NCBI GenBank assembly: GCA_014874425.1
Contig: JACWAG010000418.1
Coordinates: forward strand, 1-6,902
Length of the DNA: 6,902 nucleotides
DNA from: Syntrophaceae bacterium
Lineage (GTDB): Bacteria; Desulfobacterota; Desulfomonilia; Desulfomonilales; Desulfomonilaceae
Reading direction: 5' to 3'
Shown here: positions 1 to 5,950 of the stretch, piece after piece
Numbering within the stretch: the first letter of the stretch is position 1
Layout of the letters: each line of letters begins with the position of its first letter
Notes under the pieces: generated by a model
The model's database searches: none
What the model saw: the letters and a program-made list of their open reading frames with translations, nothing else
What the model was told of the DNA's origin: nothing
Made by a program: the position numbers and the translations under genes

Positions 1-1
1 G

Positions 2-421
2 GACAGTTTTTTAACTCGCTCGGAACTTTACTCGCTAATTTCAAATGTCGATTGCCTAGTAAGCCTTCACAGGGCCGAAGGTTTCGGCTTACCCATAGCG
101 GAAGCAATGTCTTTCGGTAAGCCTGTAATAGCCACAGGATGGTCGGCCAATATGGACTTTATGACTAGCGAAAACTCGTTCCCAGTGAGCTATGACATGA
201 CGACCCTGGATTCATACGCTCCACCATATTCTAGAGGGACCGTATGGGCTAACCCGAAAATCGATGAGGCTGCCGCGATTATGAGGAAATTGGTTGATAA
301 CCCTGAGTTATGTCGAGACGTTGGAGACAAGGCGCGAGTTGATATTAATTCCAGGTTCAGCGCCGCAGTGACGGGACAAAAGATAGTTGAACGGTTGAAG
401 GAGATACAGGGAAAATTCTGA
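2..421 (+). CDS. Glycosyltransferase family 4 (GT-B fold), C-terminal part, 5' end outside window
   Basis: The reading frame is open from base 2, giving 139 visible codons before TGA; the true start lies left of the window. An internal ATG at 107 is not the start, because the conserved motif begins before it. The frame reads DCLVSLHRAEGFGLPIAEAM followed by GKPVIATGWSANMDFM. This contains the E-x7-E motif (visible residues 26 and 34) that binds the nucleotide part of the sugar donor in retaining GT4 enzymes. Further on, GTVWANPKIDEAAAIMRKL matches the usual C-terminal segment of capsule and O-antigen mannosyl/glycosyltransferases. It probably adds a sugar from a nucleotide donor to a lipid-linked or growing glycan on the cytoplasmic side. 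Donor and acceptor cannot be read from this fragment. Its stop codon falls within the target duplication of the element that follows, yet the frame ends naturally. Confidence 0.9.
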   Translation, partial: DSFLTRSELYSLISNVDCLVSLHRAEGFGLPIAEAMSFGKPVIATGWSANMDFMTSENSFPVSYDMTTLDSYAPPYSRGTVWANPKIDEAAAIMRKLVDNPELCRDVGDKARVDINSRFSAAVTGQKIVERLKEIQGKF

Positions 422-425
422 TACC
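418..425. repeat. Left 8-bp target-site duplication (CTGATACC)
   Basis: CTGATACC here is repeated exactly at 555-562, directly outside the two inverted ends of the element between them. The flanking bases on either side differ, so the duplication is exactly 8 bp. It includes the TGA stop (419-421) of the glycosyltransferase gene, so the insertion left the protein end intact. Confidence 0.8.
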
Positions 426-554
426 GGACCTGTCATTATTTTTGTGTAAGGGTCGTTCTCCGTTTATTAAATTAATATTCAGGTCCATGATATAGGTAGA
501 CGTTCTCCAAAAAATATGGCGAACGACTTCTTACACAAATTATCTGATAGGCCC
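426..554. mobile_element. 129-bp MITE-like element with IS256/Mutator-like ends
   Basis: The left end (426-458) starts GGACCTGTCA and continues to TTTGTGTAAG and GTCGTTC. The right end read inward on the minus strand (554 back to 521) starts GGGCCTATCA and continues to TTTGTGTAAG and GTCGTTC. The arms match at about 25 of 34 aligned positions with one gap. Between them are 62 AT-rich bases with no coding capacity. Perfect 8-bp direct repeats flank the element. Long inverted ends carrying a TGTGTAA block plus an 8-bp duplication fit the IS256/Mutator family, so a related transposase elsewhere in the genome probably moved it. The family assignment is inference; the structure itself is directly visible. 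It could also act as a hairpin terminator for the upstream gene, although there is no strong U-tract. Confidence 0.75.
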
Positions 555-562
555 CTGATACC
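555..562. repeat. Right 8-bp target-site duplication (CTGATACC)
   Basis: Exact copy of 418-425, directly adjoining the right inverted end. Removing the element plus one copy gives a simple junction from the glycosyltransferase stop into the repeat cluster. Confidence 0.8.
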
Positions 563-574
563 CGATAAATGGAC

Positions 575-609
575 AAGATTTCTCCTAGCTTCGCGTCGTC
601 GAAATGACA
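575..609 (-). repeat. Palindromic repeat family, half unit (exact twin at 1398-1432)
   Basis: Begins AAGATTTCTCC and ends GTCGAAATGACA, the reverse complement of the family's TGTCATTTCGAC...GGAGAAATCTT head. The 35 bases are identical to 1398-1432, beyond the GIY-YIG gene. Confidence 0.8.
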
Positions 610-612
610 ACC

Positions 613-687
613 GTCGCCACACTCACTCGAGATGACAACAGTATATCATTTCGACCAACTCGTATGTCATTTCGAACGCAGTGAGCA
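613..687. repeat. Degenerate and fragmentary repeat units
   Basis: This stretch contains a tail arm ending ACTCGAGATGACA (to 637), a short head TCATTTCGACCAA (about 645-657), and another head TGTCATTTCGAACGCAGTGAG (665-685, written here only as its landmark). None forms a full palindrome. They look like truncated copies of the same family. Short open frames here are repeat-encoded and not genes. Confidence 0.6.
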
Positions 688-764
688 TGTCATTTCGACC
701 TTTGGGAGAAATCTTTTCCTTTCCTAGGAAAAATCTCTCGTCGCAAGGCTCGCTCAAGATGACA
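688..764 (+). repeat. Full 77-bp palindromic repeat unit (copy A)
   Basis: Head TGTCATTTCGACC plus GGGAGAAATCTTTTCC, apex palindrome TTTCCTAGGAAA at 720-731, then the returning arm AAATCTCTCGTCG ending AAGATGACA. As RNA or single-stranded DNA it would fold into a long imperfect hairpin. It matches the unit at 1308-1384 at 72 of 77 positions with no gap. Confidence 0.85.
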
Positions 765-780
765 ATCGTTGGTCGTAGAT

Positions 781-852
781 ATGACAAGGATAAGATTTCT
801 CCGCCCGATGGTCGTCGAAATGACAGCGTCGCTGCGCTCACTCGAAATGACA
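781..852 (-). repeat. Inverted half unit followed by a tail-arm fragment
   Basis: 781-825 carries AAGATTTCTCCGCCC and ends GTCGAAATGACA, a head read on the minus strand. 828-852 carries TCGCTGCGCTCACTCG followed by AAATGACA, a tail arm alone. The two sit head to tail and show the modular build of the family. Confidence 0.65.
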
Positions 853-858
853 ACAGTA

Positions 859-934
859 TATATTTTCGACCTTTGGGAGAAATCTTTATTCAGCTCGGAA
901 GGATCTCTCGTCGCTGCGCTCTTTCGAGATGACA
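859..934 (+). repeat. Full repeat unit with degenerate left edge (copy C)
   Basis: TTTCGACCTTTGGGAGAAAT, then ATCTCTCGTCGCTGCGCTC and an end of CGAGATGACA. The first bases are diverged from TGTCA. About 76 bp, close in length to the 77-bp copies. Confidence 0.75.
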
Positions 935-940
935 CCCGCA

Positions 941-1010
941 TGTCATTTCGAACGAAGTGAGAAATCTTTTCTTACAGGGAACAAGATCTCTCCCAAGGGT
1001 CGAGATGACA
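941..1010 (+). repeat. Full 70-bp repeat unit abutting the GIY-YIG gene's 3' end (copy D)
   Basis: TGTCATTTCGAACGAAGTGA, GAAATCTTTTC, then AAGATCTCTCCCAAGGGTCG and GAGATGACA. The unit ends four bases before the stop codon of the minus-strand nuclease gene at 1015. Confidence 0.8.
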
Positions 1011-1014
1011 ATAT

Positions 1015-1308
1015 TCACCAGGACTCACTAAGATCCTTCCATTCAGGGTTCATTGACGAAACAAGATCGTTCTTTTTTTGCCTGCGCCATTTCTTAATTT
1101 CTTTTTCTCTGGTGATTGCGGACAAAACATCGCTTGTTTCCTGGTAGTAAACAAGCTTATTCAGATTGTATCTTTTCGTGAAGCCGCTGACGACCTTGTT
1201 TTTATGTTCGTGCATTCTCCTGAAAAGATCGTTGGTCAAACCGACATAAAGGACTCTATTGTTCCAGTTTGTGAGTATATAAACATAATACTTACGTTCT
1301 ACCACCAT
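1015..1308 (-). CDS. GIY-YIG nuclease domain protein (UPF0213-like), embedded in repeats
   Basis: A 97-residue protein that is one complete GIY-YIG domain. YYVYIL (residues 7-12) and LYVGLT (20-25) form the paired GIY/YIG strands with Tyr10 and Tyr21. DLFRRMHEH supplies the catalytic Arg30 and His35. REKEIKKW (67-74) supplies the metal-binding Glu70, and NPEW (87-90) is the usual C-terminal motif. All key residues are present and the length is normal for small stand-alone members, so it should be an active DNA endonuclease; its cellular target is unknown. The ATG at 1306-1308 shares one base with a repeat unit, and the stop lies four bases from another unit. No strong ribosome site is visible; AGGGG lies about 13 bases upstream, inside the repeat. 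A role in processing or spreading these repeats is inference; a repair or stray accessory nuclease is possible. Confidence 0.85.
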   Translation of the reverse strand: MVVERKYYVYILTNWNNRVLYVGLTNDLFRRMHEHKNKVVSGFTKRYNLNKLVYYQETSDVLSAITREKEIKKWRRQKKNDLVSSMNPEWKDLSESW

Positions 1309-1384
1309 GTCATTTCGACCCCTGGGAGAAATCTTTTCCTTTCCTAGGAAAGATCTCTCGTCGCAAGGCTCACTCGAGATGACA
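1308..1384 (+). repeat. Full 77-bp repeat unit overlapping the nuclease start (copy E)
   Basis: Same head, TTTCCTAGGAAA apex (1340-1351) and tail as 688-764, with five substitutions. Its first base is also the first base of the nuclease start codon read on the minus strand, so the untranslated leader of that gene would be the folded repeat itself. Confidence 0.85.
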
Positions 1385-1397
1385 TCGCAGAGGGGGA

Positions 1398-1432
1398 AAG
1401 ATTTCTCCTAGCTTCGCGTCGTCGAAATGACA
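1398..1432 (-). repeat. Palindromic repeat half unit, exact twin of 575-609
   Basis: All 35 bases equal those at 575-609. Together with 1442-1475 it makes a larger inverted pair: GGGGAAAGATTTCTCC here faces GGAGAAATCTTTCCCC there, around a short spacer. Confidence 0.8.
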
Positions 1433-1441
1433 GCAGTATCA

Positions 1442-1475
1442 TGTCATTTCGACCCTGGGGAGAAATCTTTCCCCA
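1442..1475 (+). repeat. Repeat head unit inside the 3' end of the SDR gene
   Basis: TGTCATTTCGACCCTGGGGA followed by GAAATCTTTCCCC is a family head. Read on the minus strand it encodes the last residues (LGKDFSPGSK) and the TGA stop of the gene ending at 1444. Confidence 0.8.
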
Positions 1476-2436
1476 GCCTCTCCAAATCCTTATCCACCAT
1501 CATCCTGATCATGTCCTCAAAGCTCATTTTGGGCTGCCATCCAAGCTCTTTTCTCGCCCTAGTTGAATCCCCACACAAAGGCAAGCCTTCCGGCGCTCTC
1601 TTGAGCGATTCATCAACCGTAACATAGTCCTGCCACTTAAGACCAACATGATCAAAAGCAATGTCCAGGATATCCCGTACTGAATGTAGTTTCCCCGAGG
1701 CCAAAACGTAATCCCGTGGTTCTTCGGCATTCATCATGAGCCACATGGCGTTTACTATGTCCCCTGCGTAGCTCCAATCCCGCACAGCGTCTATCGCTCC
1801 CATTTCCAACGAAGCCTGTTTCCCCAGTTTTATAGCGGCGGCAGCCATAGTTATCTTGCGTGTTACGAACCTTGGAGGCCGCCATTCCGATTCGTGGTTA
1901 TATAGAATGCCGCAACACGCATATATCCCAAACTTTTCTCGATAATTCGTGGTCAAGTTGTAAGCAAACACTTTCGATGACCCGTAAGGATTGTCCGGAC
2001 TAAAACTGGTGTTTTCACTCTGTGGGGATATTTTCGGATTGTGTCCAAACATCTCACTACTGCACGCCTGGAAAAATCTTGTCTCAGGACTCTCTTCACG
2101 AATGATCTGCAATATTTCGCCTACGGCGTAGCCGTTGATCTTTTCCACTTCCCTGGGAGCGTCCCATGAATAGGGGATGAAGCTTATCCCGGCCAGGTTG
2201 AAGACAAAATGAGGCTTCTGGTCTTTGATGAACTGTCTAAGTAAATCGCCATCGCTGATACTCGACTCAACAAGCTGTAATCTGTCGTGCGGCAGGGAAG
2301 AAATTGTGGGCCCTGTCATATCGGTAGATAAAAGAAATCCGATGACAGAATATCCTTGTTGATTTAACAAATGGCTCAGAAAATAACCATCCTGGCCACC
2401 CACACCAAGTATGAGCGCTGTCGGTTCACTTCGCAT
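1444..2436 (-). CDS. GDP-mannose 4,6-dehydratase-like SDR (NAD-dependent epimerase/dehydratase)
   Basis: A 330-residue extended SDR. ILGVGGQDGYFL (residues 9-20) is the Rossmann nucleotide loop. SSE at 126-128 and Tyr151-x3-Lys155 form the active site. NHES (180-183) and FVTRKI (190-195) are hallmarks of the GDP-mannose dehydratase group. It is clearly related to the gmd gene next door but diverged. Where true Gmd has KRRSS after the second strand, expected to hold the NADP phosphate, this protein has GFLLSTDM. Its cofactor, and perhaps its reaction, may therefore differ: another dehydratase or a GDP-4-keto-6-deoxymannose reductase making GDP-rhamnose are options. The ATG start has AGGGG about nine bases upstream. 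It is divergent from gmd. The C-terminus is unusual, since its last ten residues come from an invading repeat unit. Confidence 0.85.
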   Translation of the reverse strand: MRSEPTALILGVGGQDGYFLSHLLNQQGYSVIGFLLSTDMTGPTISSLPHDRLQLVESSISDGDLLRQFIKDQKPHFVFNLAGISFIPYSWDAPREVEKINGYAVGEILQIIREESPETRFFQACSSEMFGHNPKISPQSENTSFSPDNPYGSSKVFAYNLTTNYREKFGIYACCGILYNHESEWRPPRFVTRKITMAAAAIKLGKQASLEMGAIDAVRDWSYAGDIVNAMWLMMNAEEPRDYVLASGKLHSVRDILDIAFDHVGLKWQDYVTVDESLKRAPEGLPLCGDSTRARKELGWQPKMSFEDMIRMMVDKDLERLGKDFSPGSK

Positions 2437-2489
2437 TTTGCCGACCCCTGATATAAAAAAATAAAACTCAGGAAATGGAGTTCACAATA

Positions 2490-2534
2490 TTGACTCAACC
2501 TTATAAAAGATTTGTAACAGATTTCTTGTATAAT
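2490..2534 (+). promoter_or_regulatory. Candidate sigma70-type promoter region for gmd
   Basis: The 180-base AT-rich gap between the divergent genes holds a perfect TATAAT (2529-2534) without a good -35 at the usual distance. It also holds TTGACT (2490-2495) with TGTAAC 17 bases downstream. Either could drive gmd. No clear promoter for the opposite gene stood out. Confidence 0.4.
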
Positions 2535-2673
2535 ACCAAATAATATGATAAATTCTCACCATCTTAATCTTCCTAACACTTTAATTTATTAACTAGTTCT
2601 TGATTAAAATTGCACGATGCTGTGTGTTTGGGAAGTTATTTTACTTGATAAACTGAATACTGGATGGAACCAC

Positions 2674-3774
2674 ATGGATGATAATCAACCCGGAAATAGC
2701 GCCGCAAACCCCAAAAGAGCTATAATAACCGGAATAACCGGTCAGGACGGCGCATACTTAGCTGATCTGCTCATTAAGAAGGGATACGAAGTCTGCGGTG
2801 TCAAGAGAAGAAGCTCGCTTATAAACACCCAGCGTATAGACAGTCTCTACGAAGACCCAAGTATCGGCAATCGTAAGTTTTTCCTAGAATACGGGGATCT
2901 TACGGATTCAACTAATCTTATCCGGATCATCCAACAGTTTCAACCCGATGAGGTCTACAACCTTGGCGCTCAAAGCCACGTAAAAGTCTCATTTGAGACA
3001 CCGGAATATACCGCCAACTCGGACGCGTTGGGGACCTTACGATTGCTCGAAGCCCTGCGCATACTGAACATGGCCGATAAAGTACGCTTCTATCAGGCCT
3101 CCACCAGCGAGCTATATGGATTGGTTCAGGAAGTTCCTCAGAAAGAAACAACGCCATTTTATCCGAGGAGTCCTTATGCTGTCGCCAAATTGTATAGCTA
3201 CTGGATTGTCCGAAATTATCGTGAAGCCTACGGTATATTCGCATCAAACGGCATATTGTTCAATCATGAGTCGCCTCTTCGCGGGGAGACTTTCGTTACC
3301 AGAAAGATAACTCGTGCAGTAGCGCGAATAAAACTGGATATGCAGGACAAATTATATTTGGGCAACCTGGATGCAAAACGCGACTGGGGCCACGCGAGAG
3401 ATTATGTGGAAGCCATGTGGTTAATACTGCAACACCACGAACCTGACGACTTCGTTGTCGCAACAGGAGAGAACCATTCTGTAAGAGAATTCGTGGAACT
3501 CGCTTTCAGGGAAGTGGGCATATCGATACGTTGGGATGGCGAGGGTGTCAATGAAATAGGAATGGATGACATTACCGGCAGACAACTTGTATTTATCGAC
3601 CCTCGCTATTTCAGGCCAACCGAGGTCAACGAACTGCTGGGTGACGCGTTCAAGGCCAGTGCAGTCCTGGGATGGAAACCGAAAATTTCTTTTCACGACA
3701 TGGTTAGGAGAATGGTCGTCTCCGATCTGAAAGAAGCAGAAAAAGCGCTGTTATGCCAGACTAATGGATTTTAA
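2674..3774 (+). CDS. gmd: GDP-mannose 4,6-dehydratase
   Basis: Converts GDP-D-mannose to GDP-4-keto-6-deoxy-D-mannose in the cytoplasm, the first step to GDP-L-fucose and GDP-D-rhamnose. From the ATG at 2674 the protein has 366 residues, close to the E. coli enzyme. The Rossmann loop GITGQDGAYL has glycines 20, 23 and 26. KRRSS (44-48) is the expected NADP-binding segment. The active site is Thr144, Glu146 and Tyr168-x3-Lys172, with the same Glu-to-Tyr spacing of 22 as in E. coli Gmd. NHESPLRGETFVTRKITRAV is the typical substrate-binding stretch. I chose 2674 because GGATGG lies six bases upstream and homologous sequence begins soon after; an in-frame ATG at 2617 would add 19 residues but has no ribosome site. 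Fcl at 4827-5840 can use its product. It faces the genes to its right. Confidence 0.95.
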   Translation: MDDNQPGNSAANPKRAIITGITGQDGAYLADLLIKKGYEVCGVKRRSSLINTQRIDSLYEDPSIGNRKFFLEYGDLTDSTNLIRIIQQFQPDEVYNLGAQSHVKVSFETPEYTANSDALGTLRLLEALRILNMADKVRFYQASTSELYGLVQEVPQKETTPFYPRSPYAVAKLYSYWIVRNYREAYGIFASNGILFNHESPLRGETFVTRKITRAVARIKLDMQDKLYLGNLDAKRDWGHARDYVEAMWLILQHHEPDDFVVATGENHSVREFVELAFREVGISIRWDGEGVNEIGMDDITGRQLVFIDPRYFRPTEVNELLGDAFKASAVLGWKPKISFHDMVRRMVVSDLKEAEKALLCQTNGF

Positions 3775-3814
3775 GACCGAGAATAAACATGTTTAGGTTA
3801 GTTCTTTTCGATTC

Positions 3815-4702
3815 CTAGGCCAACCAGTAAATTACATATATACAGACCATCAACCACAATGTGACACACGTGAGCAAAGGACGGTCGGTCAACAGGACTT
3901 CGGTTGGTGAACCGCCATCTTCTTTATGGTAAATCAAATAAAGGTATCTGAAAATCCCGTAGGTCACAAAGGGAATCGTCAACATCATTTTCTCGGAACG
4001 GAGGTCATTGCCCTCCCCAGCCTTCACAGAATAAAGACAATAAAAAATGAAAGTAGATGTAGTAACAATCTGAAGCAACTGGTCGAGGAAACCAACACTA
4101 TAGCTGTCAAGCACCGGTCTGTGATTTACCGCTTCATCATCCAGAAACATGACCTCGTGTCTTCGCTTACCAAGAGCGAGAAATATCGCTACCGAGAAGG
4201 TGCATAAGACGAGCCAACTGGAAACGCCTTCGCTCAGGACGGTAGCCCCCGCAAGCAAGCGTAGCAAAAAACCCGTGGAAATTGTCAACACGTCAATGAT
4301 TACCAGATTTTTTAGTTGCCACGAGTAGAGAAATTGTAGAAACATATAACCGACCAGGATACCAACTGACCAACAAGGGAGAGCGAAAAGTAGCGTGTTT
4401 AGAAACATCAAGGTTGTTAAGCTTGCTGCCAGGGTCATTGCTATCCGTGGTGAGACAGCGCCCGACGCTAGAGGCCGATTACGTTTGACGGGATGGCTCC
4501 TGTCTTGATCCATGTCCATGTAATCGTTAATTATATATGTAACAGATGCGGCTAGACAAAAACTGATGAAAACCCCGAGGGTTTTTATCATGTCATGAGG
4601 GAAAAAGAGCCTACCTGAGAAAACAAGGGGCATCAATACGAAACCGTTTTTCATCCATTGATGCGGTCTGATCAGCTTAATTAGTGAACTTGTTGAATTC
4701 AT
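3815..4702 (-). CDS. UbiA-family prenyltransferase, decaprenyl-phosphate phosphoribosyltransferase-like
   Basis: An integral membrane protein of about 295 residues with roughly eight or nine hydrophobic segments. IRPHQWMKN near the start is characteristic of the decaprenyl-phosphate phosphoribosyltransferase branch (Rv3806c type). In numbering from the GTG at 4711, the Asp-rich motif runs NDYMDMD (62-68), Asp70, Arg71, HPVKRNRPLASG (73-84). A later Asp140 with RLLAGA and the loop LGKRRHE (180-186) complete the family pattern. Known members transfer phosphoribose from PRPP to polyprenyl phosphate, giving the precursor of lipid-linked D-arabinose. Outside actinobacteria the lipid and the final sugar are not settled. 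I start it at the ATG (4700-4702); a GTG three codons upstream is equally possible. It shares a strand with fcl, 124 bases away, and converges on gmd. Confidence 0.85.
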   Translation of the reverse strand: MNSTSSLIKLIRPHQWMKNGFVLMPLVFSGRLFFPHDMIKTLGVFISFCLAASVTYIINDYMDMDQDRSHPVKRNRPLASGAVSPRIAMTLAASLTTLMFLNTLLFALPCWSVGILVGYMFLQFLYSWQLKNLVIIDVLTISTGFLLRLLAGATVLSEGVSSWLVLCTFSVAIFLALGKRRHEVMFLDDEAVNHRPVLDSYSVGFLDQLLQIVTTSTFIFYCLYSVKAGEGNDLRSEKMMLTIPFVTYGIFRYLYLIYHKEDGGSPTEVLLTDRPLLTCVTLWLMVCIYVIYWLA

Positions 4703-4826
4703 ATATTTCACTTTAACAAATTTCCCCGTAAAAACTATTCACAAACTCTCATTTATAGAAGTTGAGAATCAGCGTTCAGGGAGGACCACTAACGGTTTAG
4801 CAGCATTATAGAGATCAGAACACTAA

Positions 4827-5840
4827 TTACTTACGCAGACAATCCTGATTCTTCAGGTACCATTCGTAAGTTTTCGACAAGCCCTCACGCAGTCCTATAG
4901 ACGGTTTCCAGCCGAGTCCTGTTAATTTTGAAACATCTAGTAATTTCCTGGGGGTTCCGTCCGGCATACTCGTGTTGAACTTGATCTGGCCTTGAAAACC
5001 AACCACGTCTTTAATCATGATGGCTAATTCGTTAATTGATACATCTTCTCCTGTCCCGATATTTATTGGTTCGCCGGAATCATAGTTTTCCATCAAGAAA
5101 ACGCAAGCATCCGCCATGTCGTCGACGTGTAAAAATTCCCTCAACGAATTACCCGATCCCCAAATTTCAACAAACCCGGATTGTGACATTTTGGCTTCGT
5201 GGGTTTTGCGCAAAATCGCCGGGATGACGTGTGAATCTTCCAGGTTGAAGTTATCACCCGGCCCGTAGAGGTTTGTTGGCATTACTGACACGCAGTTCAT
5301 ACAATACTGCTTTCTGTAGGACTGGGCCATAACGATCCCGGCAATTTTTGCCACAGCATAGGGTTTGTTGGTTGGCTCAAGTGGCCCCGACAAGAGATAA
5401 TCCTCCCTCAACGGTTGAGGAGCAAGTCTGGGATAAATACATGAACTGCCCAGAAACATGAATTTCTTAACTCCAGTAACGTAGGCCGTATGCATGAGAT
5501 TTGATTGGACCATTATATTTTCGTAAATAAATTGTGCTGGGTAATTACTGTTCGCCGCTATCCCACCTACTCTGGCTGCGGCATCGAAGATCCAGTCCGG
5601 TTGGAGTCTTTCAATAAGATCCAGTGTAGCTTTTTGATCGATCAAATCTATTCGTTTTTCAGGTAAAACTAACCGATAACCTTTAGTTACGAGTCTTCTG
5701 CTTATGGCTGATCCAACCATACCATTATGGCCTGCCACATAAACTCTTATGTCTGAAATTGCTGCTCTTGTGGTTTTGGACCCTTGAACTAGATTTTTAG
5801 GTGTAGACTGCTTGTTCATTCTTTTAACCGATCCACCCAT
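4827..5840 (-). CDS. fcl: GDP-L-fucose synthase (GDP-4-keto-6-deoxymannose 3,5-epimerase/4-reductase)
   Basis: Epimerises GDP-4-keto-6-deoxymannose at C3 and C5 and reduces C4 with NADPH to give GDP-L-fucose, directly after Gmd. The 337-residue frame has AGHNGMVGSA (glycines 37, 40, 43), FLGSSCIYP with Ser132 and Cys134, PYAVAK with Tyr161 and Lys165, His204 in SHVIPA, and WGSGNSLREFLHVDDMA. All fall at a constant offset of 25 from the E. coli catalytic residues Ser107, Cys109, Tyr136, Lys140 and His179, so the enzyme should be active. The extra N-terminal 25-30 residues are lysine-rich and not conserved. An ATG at 5819 (residue 8) is an alternative start, and neither start has a good ribosome site. 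Also known as wcaG. Confidence 0.95.
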   Translation of the reverse strand: MGGSVKRMNKQSTPKNLVQGSKTTRAAISDIRVYVAGHNGMVGSAISRRLVTKGYRLVLPEKRIDLIDQKATLDLIERLQPDWIFDAAARVGGIAANSNYPAQFIYENIMVQSNLMHTAYVTGVKKFMFLGSSCIYPRLAPQPLREDYLLSGPLEPTNKPYAVAKIAGIVMAQSYRKQYCMNCVSVMPTNLYGPGDNFNLEDSHVIPAILRKTHEAKMSQSGFVEIWGSGNSLREFLHVDDMADACVFLMENYDSGEPINIGTGEDVSINELAIMIKDVVGFQGQIKFNTSMPDGTPRKLLDVSKLTGLGWKPSIGLREGLSKTYEWYLKNQDCLRK

Positions 5841-5892
5841 TCTAGGGATATTTTCCAGATATCAGAAGCCAACTTCGAAGGCGCACCCGTTA

Positions 5893-5922
5893 AACATAAA
5901 GTTTCAATAAGTGGAGCGTCAA
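5893..5922 (-). promoter_or_regulatory. Candidate sigma70-type promoter for fcl
   Basis: On the minus strand TTGACG (5922-5917) is followed after 18 bases by TATGTT (5898-5893), about 50 bases before the fcl start. It matches the consensus at five of six and four of six positions. It lies in the 110-base gap after the upstream gene, which suggests fcl can be transcribed independently. Confidence 0.4.
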
Positions 5923-5950
5923 GAGTTTTCCTATCGCCTTTCCGGGTAGC

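Noticed and set aside
623..960. Several overlapping short open frames on both strands, with peptides of the HFERSEKSF or SFRPLGEIF type
   Set aside because: They are translations of the palindromic repeats, occur in all frames at once, and lack ribosome sites or domain features.
575..1475. Possible CRISPR array
   Set aside because: Units differ in length and orientation, are palindromic over 70-77 bp, have no regular spacers, and no cas gene is present.
2617..2673. Upstream in-frame start that would lengthen Gmd by 19 residues
   Set aside because: No ribosome site precedes it and the added residues have no counterpart in the family; the ATG at 2674 has GGATGG at a suitable distance.
3784..3795. 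Perfect palindrome TAAACATGTTTA between the convergent gmd and UbiA genes as a terminator
   Set aside because: The stem would be only about four AT base pairs around a CATG loop with no strong U-tract, so it is not a credible rho-independent terminator.
4712..4826. TATAAT-like and TATAAA-like boxes between fcl and the UbiA gene as a promoter
   Set aside because: No acceptable -35 sequence was found at normal spacing, so an independent promoter is not supported.
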